64,000 nucleotides of DNA from Cryptomeria japonica (Eukaryota; Streptophyta; Pinopsida; Cupressales; Cupressaceae), in assembly GCF_030272615.1 (NCBI RefSeq), contig NC_081408.1:605979673-606043672 (forward strand), in the 5' to 3' direction. Numbering within the stretch: position 1 is the stretch's first letter; the number at the start of each line of letters is the position of its first letter. Below the pieces are notes generated by a model. It saw only the letters and a list, made by a program, of their open reading frames with translations. It was not told where the DNA came from and did not search any database. A program made the position numbers and the translations under genes. Positions 33,452 to 43,519 of this stretch are shown here, one piece after another.

Positions 33452-36127
33452 GCGATGACCCTTATCTTTCATGATTATATGCATAAGATTTTAGAGGATT
33501 ATGTTGATGACATTTTAGCCAAATCCTTTCTTCGCATGGATCATATTAAAATCCTTCGTCAAATCTTTGAAAGGATTCGTAAATATCACATGCGCTTGAA
33601 TCCCCGAAAATGTGTTTTTGGTGTGGATAGTGGAAAACTATTAGGATTCATAGTTTCGCATCGTGGGATTGAGGTGGACACTAAAAAAATAGATGCTATT
33701 GTCAACCTGCCACCTCCTAGAAATGTGTCTCAACTTAAAAGCTTACAAGGAAAGATTCAAGCTATTCGTAGGTTTGTATCTCAACTTGCGGATCGTACTT
33801 TTCCTTTCACTCAACTTCTCAAAAAGAATATCACTTTTCAATGGAATGAGGATTGTCAGCAAGCATTTGAAGATTTAAGAATGTATTTAACCAATCCTCC
33901 TATCCTTCGATCGGCTGAACCTTCTAAACCCTTCCTTCTTTATACGGCTGCGTCCTCTCATGCTCTTGCAGCATTATTGGCACAACATGATAAAGATGGT
34001 AAAGAATGTCCGGTTTATTACATAAGTTGTACCTTACTCGATTATGAGACCCGATATTCTGCGATAGAAAGACAATGCTTGGCCTTGGTGTTTGCGACTC
34101 AGAAATTGAGACATTATCTCTTAAACTTAGAAGTCCACGTCATGGTAAAGTTTGATCTGTTGAAGCATCTTTTCTCTAAAACTGATTTATCAGGACGCCT
34201 AGCTAAGTGGGTTATGATGTTAACTGAATTTGACCTTAAATTTGTTTCACAAAGAGCAATTAAAGGGCAAGCGTTGACCGATCACCTAGCTGAGGCCCCT
34301 TCACCTTTCTCCTTCCCTAACCCTGAGTCTTTTCCTGACGACTTCATTCTTTCTATAGAGAAAGATGAAACTTGGGAGTTATACTTTGATGGCTCTAAGT
34401 GTCGTATGGGATCGGGGGCAGGTGTTGTTCTGATTTCTCCTACAAAGAAACCCATTCCCTTATCCTATCATCTAAATTTCCTGTGTACCAATAACATTGC
34501 TGAGTATGAGGCTCTTATAGCGGGAATAAAAGCAGCCTTAGCTCTGAACATAAAACACATACATATCTATGGAGATTCGCAATTGATTATAAGACAAGTA
34601 ACAGGAATATATCAAGCAAAACAAGACAAATTATCACAATATAAAGATCTTGCCATCTCTTTATTACAAAAATTTGATTCTTATACCATGGAACCTGTTC
34701 CTCGAAAAGATAATCGACATGCGGATGCAATGGCATGTGTGGCTTCTCTTGTATCTTTAGAGGACCCTGTGGTTGATCTTAAATTTGTTATTCACAACCT
34801 TATTTCTCCAGCTATTGTAGACGATCCTACTCTGGTAACATGTTGTGACTTTATAGACTCAGATGAATGGTACTTGCATATCGTAAGATATTTGACCGAT
34901 GGTACCTTTCCTGATTCTACTAATAGAAACACTAGGGCTAGAATCTGCAAGTTGTCTGCTAGATATATCATTCTTTCTAATGTCCTTTACCGAAGGGGTT
35001 ATGATGGTCTTCTCCTTCGCTGTCTTAACAAATCAGAAATCCTCGTTGCTCTTGAAGAGGCGCATTCAGGTGCCTGTGGGGGGCATTTTGGAGGCAAATC
35101 CTTGGTTCATAGATTGCTTCGTATGGGATACTATTGGCAAACTATGCAAAAGGATTCTTTTTCATTTGTTAAGAAATGTCATCAATGTCAACAACATAAT
35201 AATCTGATTCATGCTCTTGCCCAAGAACTCCGTTCTCAAGTAGCTTCTTGGCCTTTTTCCGCATGGGGTTTGGATCTTATTGGTAAAATCTCTCCTCCTT
35301 CATCTCAAGGACACACCTTCATTATAACCGCAATAGATTACTTTACGAAGTGGGTAGAAGCTATTCCCCTTCGCTCTACCACTGCTGAAGTGATTTGTCA
35401 ATTTATTCTAGAAAACATCATTTCTCGATTCAGGATACCTTCTACTATAATCTCAGATAATGGGACATCATTTAAGAACAAGGACGTGAAGAAATTCCTC
35501 GAGAAGTATCATATCAAACATCGATTTTCTACACCATACTATCCTCAGTCAAATGGTCAAGCCGAATCATCCAATAAGATAATTGAACAAATTCTTCGCA
35601 AAACCGTGAATAAGCATGGTAAGGATTGGAGTAATCAGCTAATCTATGCTCTTTGGGCCTACCAAACGAGTGTACGAATTGCTACAGGAACTACTCCTTA
35701 TAATCTTGTTTATGGTGCTGACGCTATTATGCCTTTAGAGTTAGAGATTCCATCACTTAGGGTTTCTCTCAAAGGTATAGTAGATGATGACTCTTATAGA
35801 GAACAACGACTTCAACAGCTTGAGATGCTTGATGAACAGCGTATAAATGCTCTTGAGCATATTCAAGCGTATCACAAAACTCTACAACGAAGCTATAATG
35901 ATAAGGTTATTCAACGTTCCTTCTCAGTAGGTGACTTAGTCCTCTATGAGAATCAGCGCAATGTGAATGCCTTACCTGCGGAAAAGGGAAAATTCAGTCC
36001 TAATTGGCTTGGACCATACATCGTTATTGAGGATTATGGATCAGGTGCTTACAAAATAGCGGATGTAGACGGTACGCCTCTTAAAGAACCTATAAATGCT
36101 ATGCACTTGCGTAGATATTATGCTTAA
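33452..36127 (+). pseudogene. Element 2 polyprotein, second part (RT palm, two RNase H, integrase)
   Basis: 891 codons in phase with the first part; numbering from the ATG at 33,455. YVDD at 16-19 is the RT catalytic core. First, degenerate RNase H about 158-280 (LLYTAASSHALAALL). Second RNase H about 308-425 with FDGSKC, EYEALIAGIKAAL, GDSQLI and HADAMA, the archaeal-type domain typical of Tat elements. Integrase: HSGACGGHFGG and CHQCQQ (about 537-580, HHCC), GLDLIG, SDNGTSF and QAESSNK with exactly 35 residues between second D and E, then the C-terminal LSPNWLGPYI-type module (reads FSPNWLGPYI) and MHLRRYYA at the end. Apart from the upstream stop it looks intact. Confidence 0.9.
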
Positions 36128-36727
36128 TTCTTCATTCCTTATTTATCTTCTTTTCAGTTCTTCAACATTGGGTAATATGTTAGTATCTCCTAATTAGAGC
36201 AAAATAGAATTAAATGTTATGATGTTTAATCTATATTGCTTCGTTCTTGACAAGCGTGTTTCCTTACTTCATGGTTTGTCTTGAATTCATTTATGTAAGT
36301 TGTAAAAGATTTACATTTCCATTATGCTAGCATATTATACAGTGTCTTTATGTGTTAAGTAGAATCGTATCATGTTGTGTTTAAGTTCAAAATTAAATCA
36401 CGCTAGTTATATGATTCTTAGACTTAATGCATATTTCTTCCCTATCATCAATGTAGTACTTGATTAAATATTTAATTAAGTCACACATGTATCAATTTAA
36501 TCATAGTGCATTGAGAAATCAATCATATGGAAATTAAATTCTGAACATACATGTACATTTACCAAATGTATTAGATTTAATCAAAGCAAAATATACATTG
36601 TTTTAAGCATTAAAGATAACACATTTGAGACAAAAGAGAAGCATGTATATATACATATATATATGTGGATAGTATACAAATATAGGTCACTATACATCCA
36701 AAATGTGACCTCTCCTACATCATAAAA
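36128..36727. other. Noncoding spacer after pol
   Basis: AT-rich, no ORF. Contains a purine-rich GAGACAAAAGAGAAG (36,627-36,641) followed by CATGTATATA and an ATATATAC palindrome. This is the only polypurine-like tract found downstream of pol. Confidence 0.5.
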
Positions 36728-37128
36728 TCATCTCCTATCCCTAGGACTAGTGGCTGGAGAGTGTCGACTGGACGCTCCCTCCTGATCTGGCCGTGAAGGT
36801 GGACCCATGGGTGTGTAGCGCGATACAGACCGTGAGTGACTCCGAGAGGAACTCCTACGATCCCTATCCATAGGGATCGTGCAATAGGTGGTAGCCTCGG
36901 CCTGAGCTGCTGCTAGATCTCGCCACGCTCGCTGAAGGTCCTCTGATAGGACTCTCTCTCTCTCCCTCCATATGTCTACCTGAACTCGGAATGGGGAAAA
37001 CAAGTCCTCGTGCCGACCCGCGTTCCCCTGAGGCCTATAGGCAATCTGTGAGGAACTGGGGATCTGTGCTATCATGGAAATGTCTGTCACTGCCTGCTGA
37101 ATCAGGGAACGCCACTCCTGCACATTAG
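36728..37128 (-). CDS. Antisense PMD gene, last exon
   Basis: After the acceptor CTACTGCCACAG on the minus strand, the frame reads ANVQEWRSLIQQAVTDISM, then a low-complexity polar tail with RDRRSSSRSHSRSVSRYTP and ends at 36,728. It continues the plant mobile domain gene of 38,854-37,209 across an 80-bp intron. The Arg/Ser-rich tail is basic and has no known domain. Confidence 0.6.
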
Positions 37129-37208
37129 CTGTGGCAGTAGAATAGATTTTTGTATTAGTACCATTCTATATCATCAAAACATTAATAATCAATTTAAACC
37201 TACTATAC
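37129..37208 (-). other. Intron of the antisense PMD gene
   Basis: On the minus strand GACCCAG is followed by GTATAGTAGG, and 80 bp later CTACTGCCACAG meets CTAATGTGCAG. It has GT-AG ends, is AT-rich against GC-richer exons, and restores an open frame on both sides (phase 1). A retained intron on the minus strand means the gene is antisense to the retroelement, since a sense-strand genomic RNA would not splice it. Confidence 0.65.
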
Positions 37209-37963
37209 CTGGGTCTCCCTCACGCCAGTAGGGATCATGATACGGTAGCATTTGTGATTGGGATCTACTAGGCTCCCCTCGCTCGACTAATCTGTGCACA
37301 ATGGGTGTAGGCTGGGCGGGTACTAGGAACAGGTCTCCGTATCGCCTCATGTTCCCCCTGTTGGGGAATAAGAGGAGGATCTAGAGCTATGGTATCATCC
37401 CCTGAATGGTGAGGAGTTGCATCTGACTCCTCCTCATCATCTCTATCCTCATCTGCATCCTCATCCTCATCTGCATCTGACTCCTCCTCATCATCAGTTC
37501 TCTCCTCCTCGTCCTCATCTCCATCTGTGTCCTCCTCCTCCTCGGCGCTGGGCTGATCGCCTGTAGGTGGATCAGGATCTCCCGCCTCCTCATGACCCTC
37601 TCCCTCCTCTGGCTCCTCTGACCTGGATCCCTGGTCCTCATCTCGGTCTCCATGTCTCCATGGGCCGGGATGGCCTGTCGGGTGATCCGGTGGAAAGATA
37701 GGACCTGGATATGATCTCATAAACCATGAGACATACCTGCGCTGTGCTCCAGGCTCTGCAGAATAATCAGTGACTACATCCTGATCAGATCCCTCTATAT
37801 CTGTAGTCTCGATGTCATCTATCATCGGTCTCGCTACTGCTCTAGGTCTGGGAAGGACCCGTGAGTGTCGAGTATGGATGGGCACATCAGCTGGAACACA
37901 CTGCTCTAGCCCGAACTGCCTCCGTACTCGGTCAAAGTAGAAAGGGACTATGATGTGTGAATA
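37209..37963 (-). CDS. Antisense PMD gene, C-terminal acidic region
   Basis: In the same frame as the PMD domain, past one TGA, the sequence reads HIIVPFYFDRVRRQFGLEQ, which matches the RV(M/L/R)RQFG-type end of plant mobile domains. Then comes a strongly acidic linker made of EE/DE runs (about 37,430-37,620). To join the last exon a change of frame near 37,270-37,350 is needed, either a second intron or an indel: one frame stops at 37,268, another reads RLVERGEPSRSQSQMLPYH into the donor site. Acidic tails are common in nuclear proteins. Confidence 0.6.
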
Positions 37964-38854
37964 TCATCCCTGCAGTAGGCGGTTCCTCTGTAAGCATGCT
38001 AACTGTCTCTCCATCCCATCCCATCTGTGCATCCGCAGGTAAGGTCTCCACACTGTCACCTCGACTGTCAGTCTATCAAAAATCACTCTCCAATATAACA
38101 AATCTCCAAACCTCCACTCGCTGGTAAGTGGATAAGCAAACACCCTAGGTCGCTCGCTAGCCGTACTCAGCGGAAAGCCAACAGGCCTGGTGCATGTGAA
38201 GTGCTCTAAAATCCATACTTGCAGAAGTGTGCATGTCATCAAACTGCAAACCTGTCCAAATACATACTCCTCAAGGTCGTGATAGAGATGTGCAAGCATA
38301 CTCCGACCCCAAGCATACACTCTCCTGTGTCTCTCCATCGCTCTGATGCACCATGTGAGACCCCCATGCATGTGCGTGCCTCGCCCATTAGGGCAGACGG
38401 CTAGTGCTATGATGGCGATCATAAGGCGTCTCAGAAGGGGTACCTCCCCTGTAGGATGTAAGAGCCAGCTGACCATGATGCGACCTCTCGTCTCGCTCGG
38501 CATGACTCTCCCTATGCAATATACCTGTTCCCTCTGATGATCCTCCGCTGACCGATCGGTCGCGTATGTAACAGTCGCTCCTCTGATAGGAAGACGAAGA
38601 ATACGGTACACATCCTCGAGTCTCACCGTCAGCTCCCCTACTGGAAGATGAAATGTGCATGTGTCAGGATCCCATCGCTCCATCAATGCCATCAGCATTG
38701 CAGGATGGAACCGAATGGCTGGCATGAGGATCACATACCACAATCCTACTATTGACAATGTGTCTCTCTCTGCCTGAGTAAGCCGCGGAATCTGATCTCG
38801 CAAACTGCGAAGAATATGTCCCGCTGTATGCTCTCTCATGTACTTTGGCGTCAT
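37964..38854 (-). CDS. Plant mobile domain (PMD, MAIN-like) protein, antisense to element 2
   Basis: 296 codons then TGA. The signature FHLPVGELTVRLEDVYRILR LPIRG (split here for length) is the core of the plant mobile domain (PF10536), as in MAIN and MAIL1 nuclear proteins and in many plant transposons. Other visible blocks: LSIVGLWYVILM, RGRIMVSWLLHPTG, GGLTWCIRAMERHRRVYAWG and FPLSTASERPRVFAYPLTSEW RFGD. The domain end lies past the in-frame TGA at 37,964-37,966, so the gene is either broken once or read through. The first ATG (38,852-38,854) is inside segment F; a second ATG spans its edge. GC content is clearly above the surroundings. Confidence 0.8.
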   Translation of the reverse strand: MTPKYMREHTAGHILRSLRDQIPRLTQAERDTLSIVGLWYVILMPAIRFHPAMLMALMERWDPDTCTFHLPVGELTVRLEDVYRILRLPIRGATVTYATDRSAEDHQREQVYCIGRVMPSETRGRIMVSWLLHPTGEVPLLRRLMIAIIALAVCPNGRGTHMHGGLTWCIRAMERHRRVYAWGRSMLAHLYHDLEEYVFGQVCSLMTCTLLQVWILEHFTCTRPVGFPLSTASERPRVFAYPLTSEWRFGDLLYWRVIFDRLTVEVTVWRPYLRMHRWDGMERQLACLQRNRLLQG

Positions 38855-39330
38855 CTCTTAGAAGCAGTTTTCTTATTTGTGATCCACGACAAGTCACCTC
38901 TCAACTATACTAAGTGGTCCACTTTAAGATTTTAATCAACTTAAAAATGCAACTCAAATGGATGTTCTAGATCAACATTATATTATTCACATTTTTCCAA
39001 GAGAAGTATCAATCACCAATATTAGGTGTCCAAATGGATCCAATCAATCAATTATAGGTAATCTAAGTCAATCTCTGTAGCCTTTCATATAGAGAAATCT
39101 AGTATCAAATTCTAATGAAAAAACTCTAAAAAATATTTTTTAACTTTTGGTCATTTTGATCTTTCAACAATAAATAAAGTCATCATATATATTTCTAAAC
39201 TATTTCAATAAGTAATTTATGAAAGAAAAATAATTGAACCAATTATATCCCTTTCATTTTTTACTTTTTTGATGAGACTGAATTTCTTTTTATAAATTTG
39301 TTTCTCTATATTAAGAGTTAAATTTATCTA
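38839..39330. repeat. Segment F, copy 2 (492 bp), also 5' flank of the PMD gene
   Basis: Nearly identical to 28,272-28,763. Its first 16 bases on the minus strand are the start of the PMD frame (ATG plus four codons); the rest is upstream flank of that gene and could contain its promoter. It ends ATCTA, the same five bases that follow the LTR on its right. No polypurine tract precedes the LTR at 39,331. Confidence 0.8.
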
Positions 39331-40972
39331 TGTAACGTCATAAATTGTACGCACTTGCTAAAGCAGTACAATTTAACACCTAGTTTAGCACCCGCCTTGG
39401 CGCAGTTGCATTTTGCATTGCATTTCCCCTTTAGCACTTAATTAATCAAATTAATTAGGTCTAAAGGTTCTATTTCATCATCTTCCACATCACAAAGTCG
39501 GGCCCTTTCATTAAAGCGTGCCCCTTTCATTTTATTCCTCCAATACATCACTTAATCAAAAACCCTAATTAGGCCCTATTCTGAGCTTGGGGGCTTGATT
39601 TCGGGGGTCAAAACATCTCGAAATCACCCGTAACTTCGGGATTCTCTCTAAAATCATCATATCTGACGGCCCTGAAAATTTGGTGAAAAGTTGTCGGGAC
39701 TGTGGCGCCCGGAGTGCACACGGTCCCGGACATTTTTCCCGAAATTTTAGGAGCACGATCCAATCATAAAATAAAGCTTAACCCCAAGAAATTGGCGGGA
39801 TAATCAATCTCTAGGTCGGCCAAAAGACAAAATTGCGACCTAGGGTTTCATACATAAGAGCTCTCTTTCTTCATTTGAAAGGATCGGATTTTTGTTTCCA
39901 GGAACCTCATATGCAGCGAAAGAGTAGATCTTTGAAGACTTCAACATCTTACAACATCCCTCTATCAAGCATTTATCAATTCCATTCATCCATTTAGGGC
40001 TTGGAAGACATTGAAGAACAATAGGAGATTACTGACTGAAGATTGGCTTGTACCTCTCCCTTGAGGGTTGGGTATGATTTCATGTTGTTTTCATGTCTTT
40101 GCATAAAGCTTCAATATATCCTTCATTCATGCTTTAGATCACTTTGCATCTTGATTTAGAGCATTTACATTATCATTTACAAGCAATTAGGGTTTACTTT
40201 CTAGGTTGCTCTAGTTTGCTTTCTTGCATTTTAGGACCTTACACACACTAGGTCTGCACACACAATACATTTTACAAAACAACTTGGCTATTCATGGAGG
40301 TGGAAATCACCGAAGCGGGGGTTTGACTAAAGCAAAACCCTATATAGCCGCCCATACCCCCTTTTTCAGATATAAGTGCAGGTTTCGGGACTCGGACGAC
40401 GCCGCAGGATACAGATCCGGAGAGAACAGGTCGAGACAGCACTCTGTATCAAATTGCAGAGCAGAAGACTGGGACAGGGGCGCCCTGGTCCTGCCAGGAC
40501 AGGGGTGCTGGGCGCCCTGGTCCCTGGGACAGAGGCGCTGGGCGCCCTGGTCCTCCGGACAGACAGCTTCCCGACAGTGTTTCAGAGTGCAGAACGACAG
40601 TTTCCAGTGCAGTTTTCAGGACAGTGGCGCCCGCGCCCCCATCCCGCACATTTTCAGTCCGATTTTGACTCCGGGTACACATCTGCATTCTTATTTCATC
40701 CTTGTATTTACAGCTTTCCATTGTTTAAGTTCAATTCTGTAATCTTGTTGTTAGCTCATACTTGCATTTTAGGGTTAGGAATTGAACTTGCATAATCTTA
40801 CCTTTCAATTACAAAAAAGGAATAGAAACCCTAATAGGTAGCCCGTGGCTCTCTCTTTCACAAAAAGAAGTAGCCAATTGTGCGATACCTCTAGGCTCTT
40901 TCGTATTCCATAGTGTGTGACAAGAGGTAGGATTAGGGCATGATAACCTAGTCTCGCTTTTTCCCCCACACA
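39331..40972 (+). mobile_element. Second LTR of element 2 (1,642 bp)
   Basis: Begins TGTAACGTCATAAATTG and ends CCCCCACACA, then ATCTA. Compared with the first LTR it lacks 7 bp in the first palindromic unit and 2 bp in a CACACA run. Substitutions are mostly C/T and G/A and cluster in the GC-rich part, as expected for methylated CpG decay. Confidence 0.85.
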
Positions 40973-40977
40973 ATCTA

Positions 40978-42161
40978 TATATTATTTCTTACATTTGTAG
41001 CATAATTTAGATGTTTTAACATAATATTTTTTTCTTTTATCATGTTGATATCGCAATCTCTATATAGAATCACAATCATGGTTGGATCCATAATTCATAG
41101 TTGATGAGAGTTTTTTAAAATATCATAGTTAAAGAGCACTTCATTCAAATAGTGGTCTATACATTCTACACATATAAATCTATATGTAACTCTAGTATGG
41201 ATGAAATTATGGCAAGTGAAGGCCATGAGTCATTCTTCATGCATTGGTAGTCACTAATCATTATCAATTTATGAGACTTGCCATTATAATTATGTACTAA
41301 CAATCCCAAAGTTCACATTAGTCGTCAATGTAAATAAATTAGTGACTATGAGTTTGCATGTACATATTTAGTTTTTCCAACTATGATTCTTCAACCATTT
41401 ACTTATTTATTAAACCTTTACTACATGATGAACAATGTAGATTGTTAGCTTTGAAATCTATAACTTCAAGACATTGGGAGGGTGCCAAAGGCTTTCTAGT
41501 AGTGTGGTTGATGAGATATTGATTTCAAAACATGTGTCTCAATCTTAGATCCCTTGACCAATAGTTTGATGTGACAAACATTTATTGATCTGACAATTAA
41601 TATTCAATTATCTCAACAATTAATAGCTCACGTGAACATTTCTTCCTCAACGTAGAATTGATACTCTATAATTTTGATTTGTTAACCATAGCTAGATGAA
41701 TTAATTATTTGAATATATTAAACATCACATTTCAATGGTTAATGAATTATTTTCTTTAAAATATATGATATCAAGGCATTTGTAGAGCTCCAAAGTGCTT
41801 GCCAATCATTTGGATGATGAACTACAATCACTAGGAAAGTGCCCCATTTCTTTTATAGATAACCCTTAATTTATAAAGTCATTAAGTCTCAAATTTTATT
41901 TCTATTTCTCAAAACTCATCCCCATATCAATAATTAATAGGTTGTGACTTAATTGAAAGTATCAATTATTAATAAAATGATGACCCACTAACATTGATCT
42001 TGCATGTAGCTTGATATCACCCCTTTAAACATTTCACTCAATACTAACTTTACTACTATCAATCAACTTCACCTTCTATTAAATTATGGTATGGTATATT
42101 TTCTTGATTGAATCAGAGGAAAACAAATATAAAATAATTCATCCAATTAGTGGATCATAAT
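40978..42161. other. Spacer
   Basis: AT-rich, no supported ORF or repeat. Confidence 0.5.
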
Positions 42162-42473
42162 AATCAAAATCATGTCTTTGGACATGTAGTGTCGCAGTTT
42201 AAACACTTCGTTGGTGAAGCGGCCACCAAGGTTCAAATCCTTGCTGGGCCATTGTGATTGCAAGGGCTTGTGCCTTCGTTGGGCCATTGTTCTCGTAGAC
42301 TTGAACAAGTGAAGTGTGGGGATGAGGTCCCCCGTTTGTGGCCTCACCAGTTCATAGCTCTGGGTCAAAAGCATTCACGTGGAGCCGGATGGCGTGTCGT
42401 GCTAGCATCACTAGTCACGTTAAAAAGTTTACCAGGCATAGTTTAAAAAAAAATCAAAAAAATCAAAATCATG
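42162..42473 (+). mobile_element. SINE with 13-bp target-site duplication
   Basis: The direct repeat AATCAAAATCATG flanks the insertion (42,162-42,174 and 42,461-42,473). The head has TGGTGAAGCGG (A-box-like, 42,212) and GGTTCAAATCC (B box, 42,230); the spacing is shorter than in the copy at 7.1-7.3 kb because of a small deletion. The body shares GGCTTGTGCCTTCGTTG and CCCGTTTGTGGCCTCACCAG with that copy, and the 3' end is A-rich (TTTAAAAAAAAATC). It has the features of LINE-mobilised SINE insertion. Confidence 0.85.
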
Positions 42474-42547
42474 CCACATATCTAGTTAACTTTATGAAAT
42501 AATAAACAGGGCATTTTCTTAAGAAATAACTACTCAACTATTTCAAG

Positions 42548-43105
42548 GTTGAACCTTTGGTGAAATGGTGAGGCTTATTGTTTGTATTGTCGATAACCAA
42601 GGTTCAAACCTTGTGGGGTTACTCTCTATCACATCAACTATGGAGGCCCCCCCAAGATCTAGTATCTTGACAAATCTCTAGGATGTGAAGTGGGGCATTG
42701 ACATTCCGCTAGGGGTACATCCCTAGCTCATTTTTTTTAAGGGGTGAACCTTTGGTGAAACGGTGGGACCTCTTTCTTGTAGTGCCAACAACCAAGGTTC
42801 AAACCTCACAGGGTTATTATATATCGTGTCGATAATGAAGGGGTCCCCAATATTTTGTATATTGATTAACCTATGAGATGTGAAGTGGGGAATTTGCATT
42901 CCACCTAGGGGGTACATCCCTAGTTAATATTTGTTAGGGGTGAACCTTTGGTAAAATAGTGGGGCTTAGAACCAAGGTTCAAACCTCATGGCGTCATTAT
43001 CTACCACATCAACAATGAAGGGGTCTCCAAGATCTTATATCTCGATTAACCCATAAGATGTGTAGTGAAGCATTTGTGTAATATCTACCCCTCATTAAAA
43101 TTAAA
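42548..43105 (+). repeat. Three tandem units (about 195 bp) with tRNA-like promoter boxes
   Basis: Units start near 42,548, 42,741 and 42,935 with GGGGTGAACCTTTGGT or a variant, contain TGGTGAAATGG (A-box-like) and, in the first, 33 bases later GGTTCAAACC (B-box-like). They end with GATGTGAAGTGGGG, then CC(A/G)CTAGG-type bases and TACATCCCTAG plus a T-rich tail. This looks like a SINE-type unit in tandem. A tail-only fragment lies at 46,105-46,160. Confidence 0.7.
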
Positions 43106-43313
43106 AAAGAATGGTTATTAATGAGTAAGATAACTATAATCCAGAGTCAAAGAGTCAAATACATGACTATTTTTTTTTAAACCTATAAATAATTCTACAA
43201 GCATTACCTTTAAAATGAGTCTATTTGCAGTTTTTCAACTATGTTCTTCATTAAAATTTAAAGATAATGGTGTTATATTTGTCAAATATAGACAATTAAG
43301 TAATACTTGAAGT

Positions 43314-43449
<136 letters not shown>

Positions 43450-43519
43450 ATCAAGGTGGCATCCACCCTACCATGAAGCATTAAGCTTCCCCGTGCTACT
43501 CCACTGGAGGAGCCCAACC

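Larger units (their letters stand above)
28764..40972 (+). mobile_element. Tat-type Ty3/gypsy element 2 with antisense PMD gene (12.2 kb)
   Basis: Order: LTR (28,764-30,414), primer-binding site (30,418), polyprotein frame (30,581-36,127, one internal TGA), spacer, antisense PMD gene (38,854-36,728), segment F, LTR (39,331-40,972). ATCTA precedes both LTRs and follows the second (40,973-40,977), a plausible 5-bp target duplication. The LTRs differ by roughly 23 substitutions plus indels of 7 and 2 bp. A protease with DNGSG, a G-patch-like motif, two RNase H domains and a DD35E integrase place it in the Tat lineage. No gag capsid domain is visible. Whether the PMD gene belongs to the element or to a rearranged flank is unresolved. 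Confidence 0.8.

Noticed and set aside
36627-36641. GAGACAAAAGAGAAG as the polypurine tract of element 2
   Set aside because: The bases after it (CATGTATATA) do not match the LTR start. Kept only as a possible trace of an original 3' end.
42212-42240. A functional tRNA gene
   Set aside because: A and B boxes are too close and no cloverleaf can be drawn; the target duplication shows it is a SINE.
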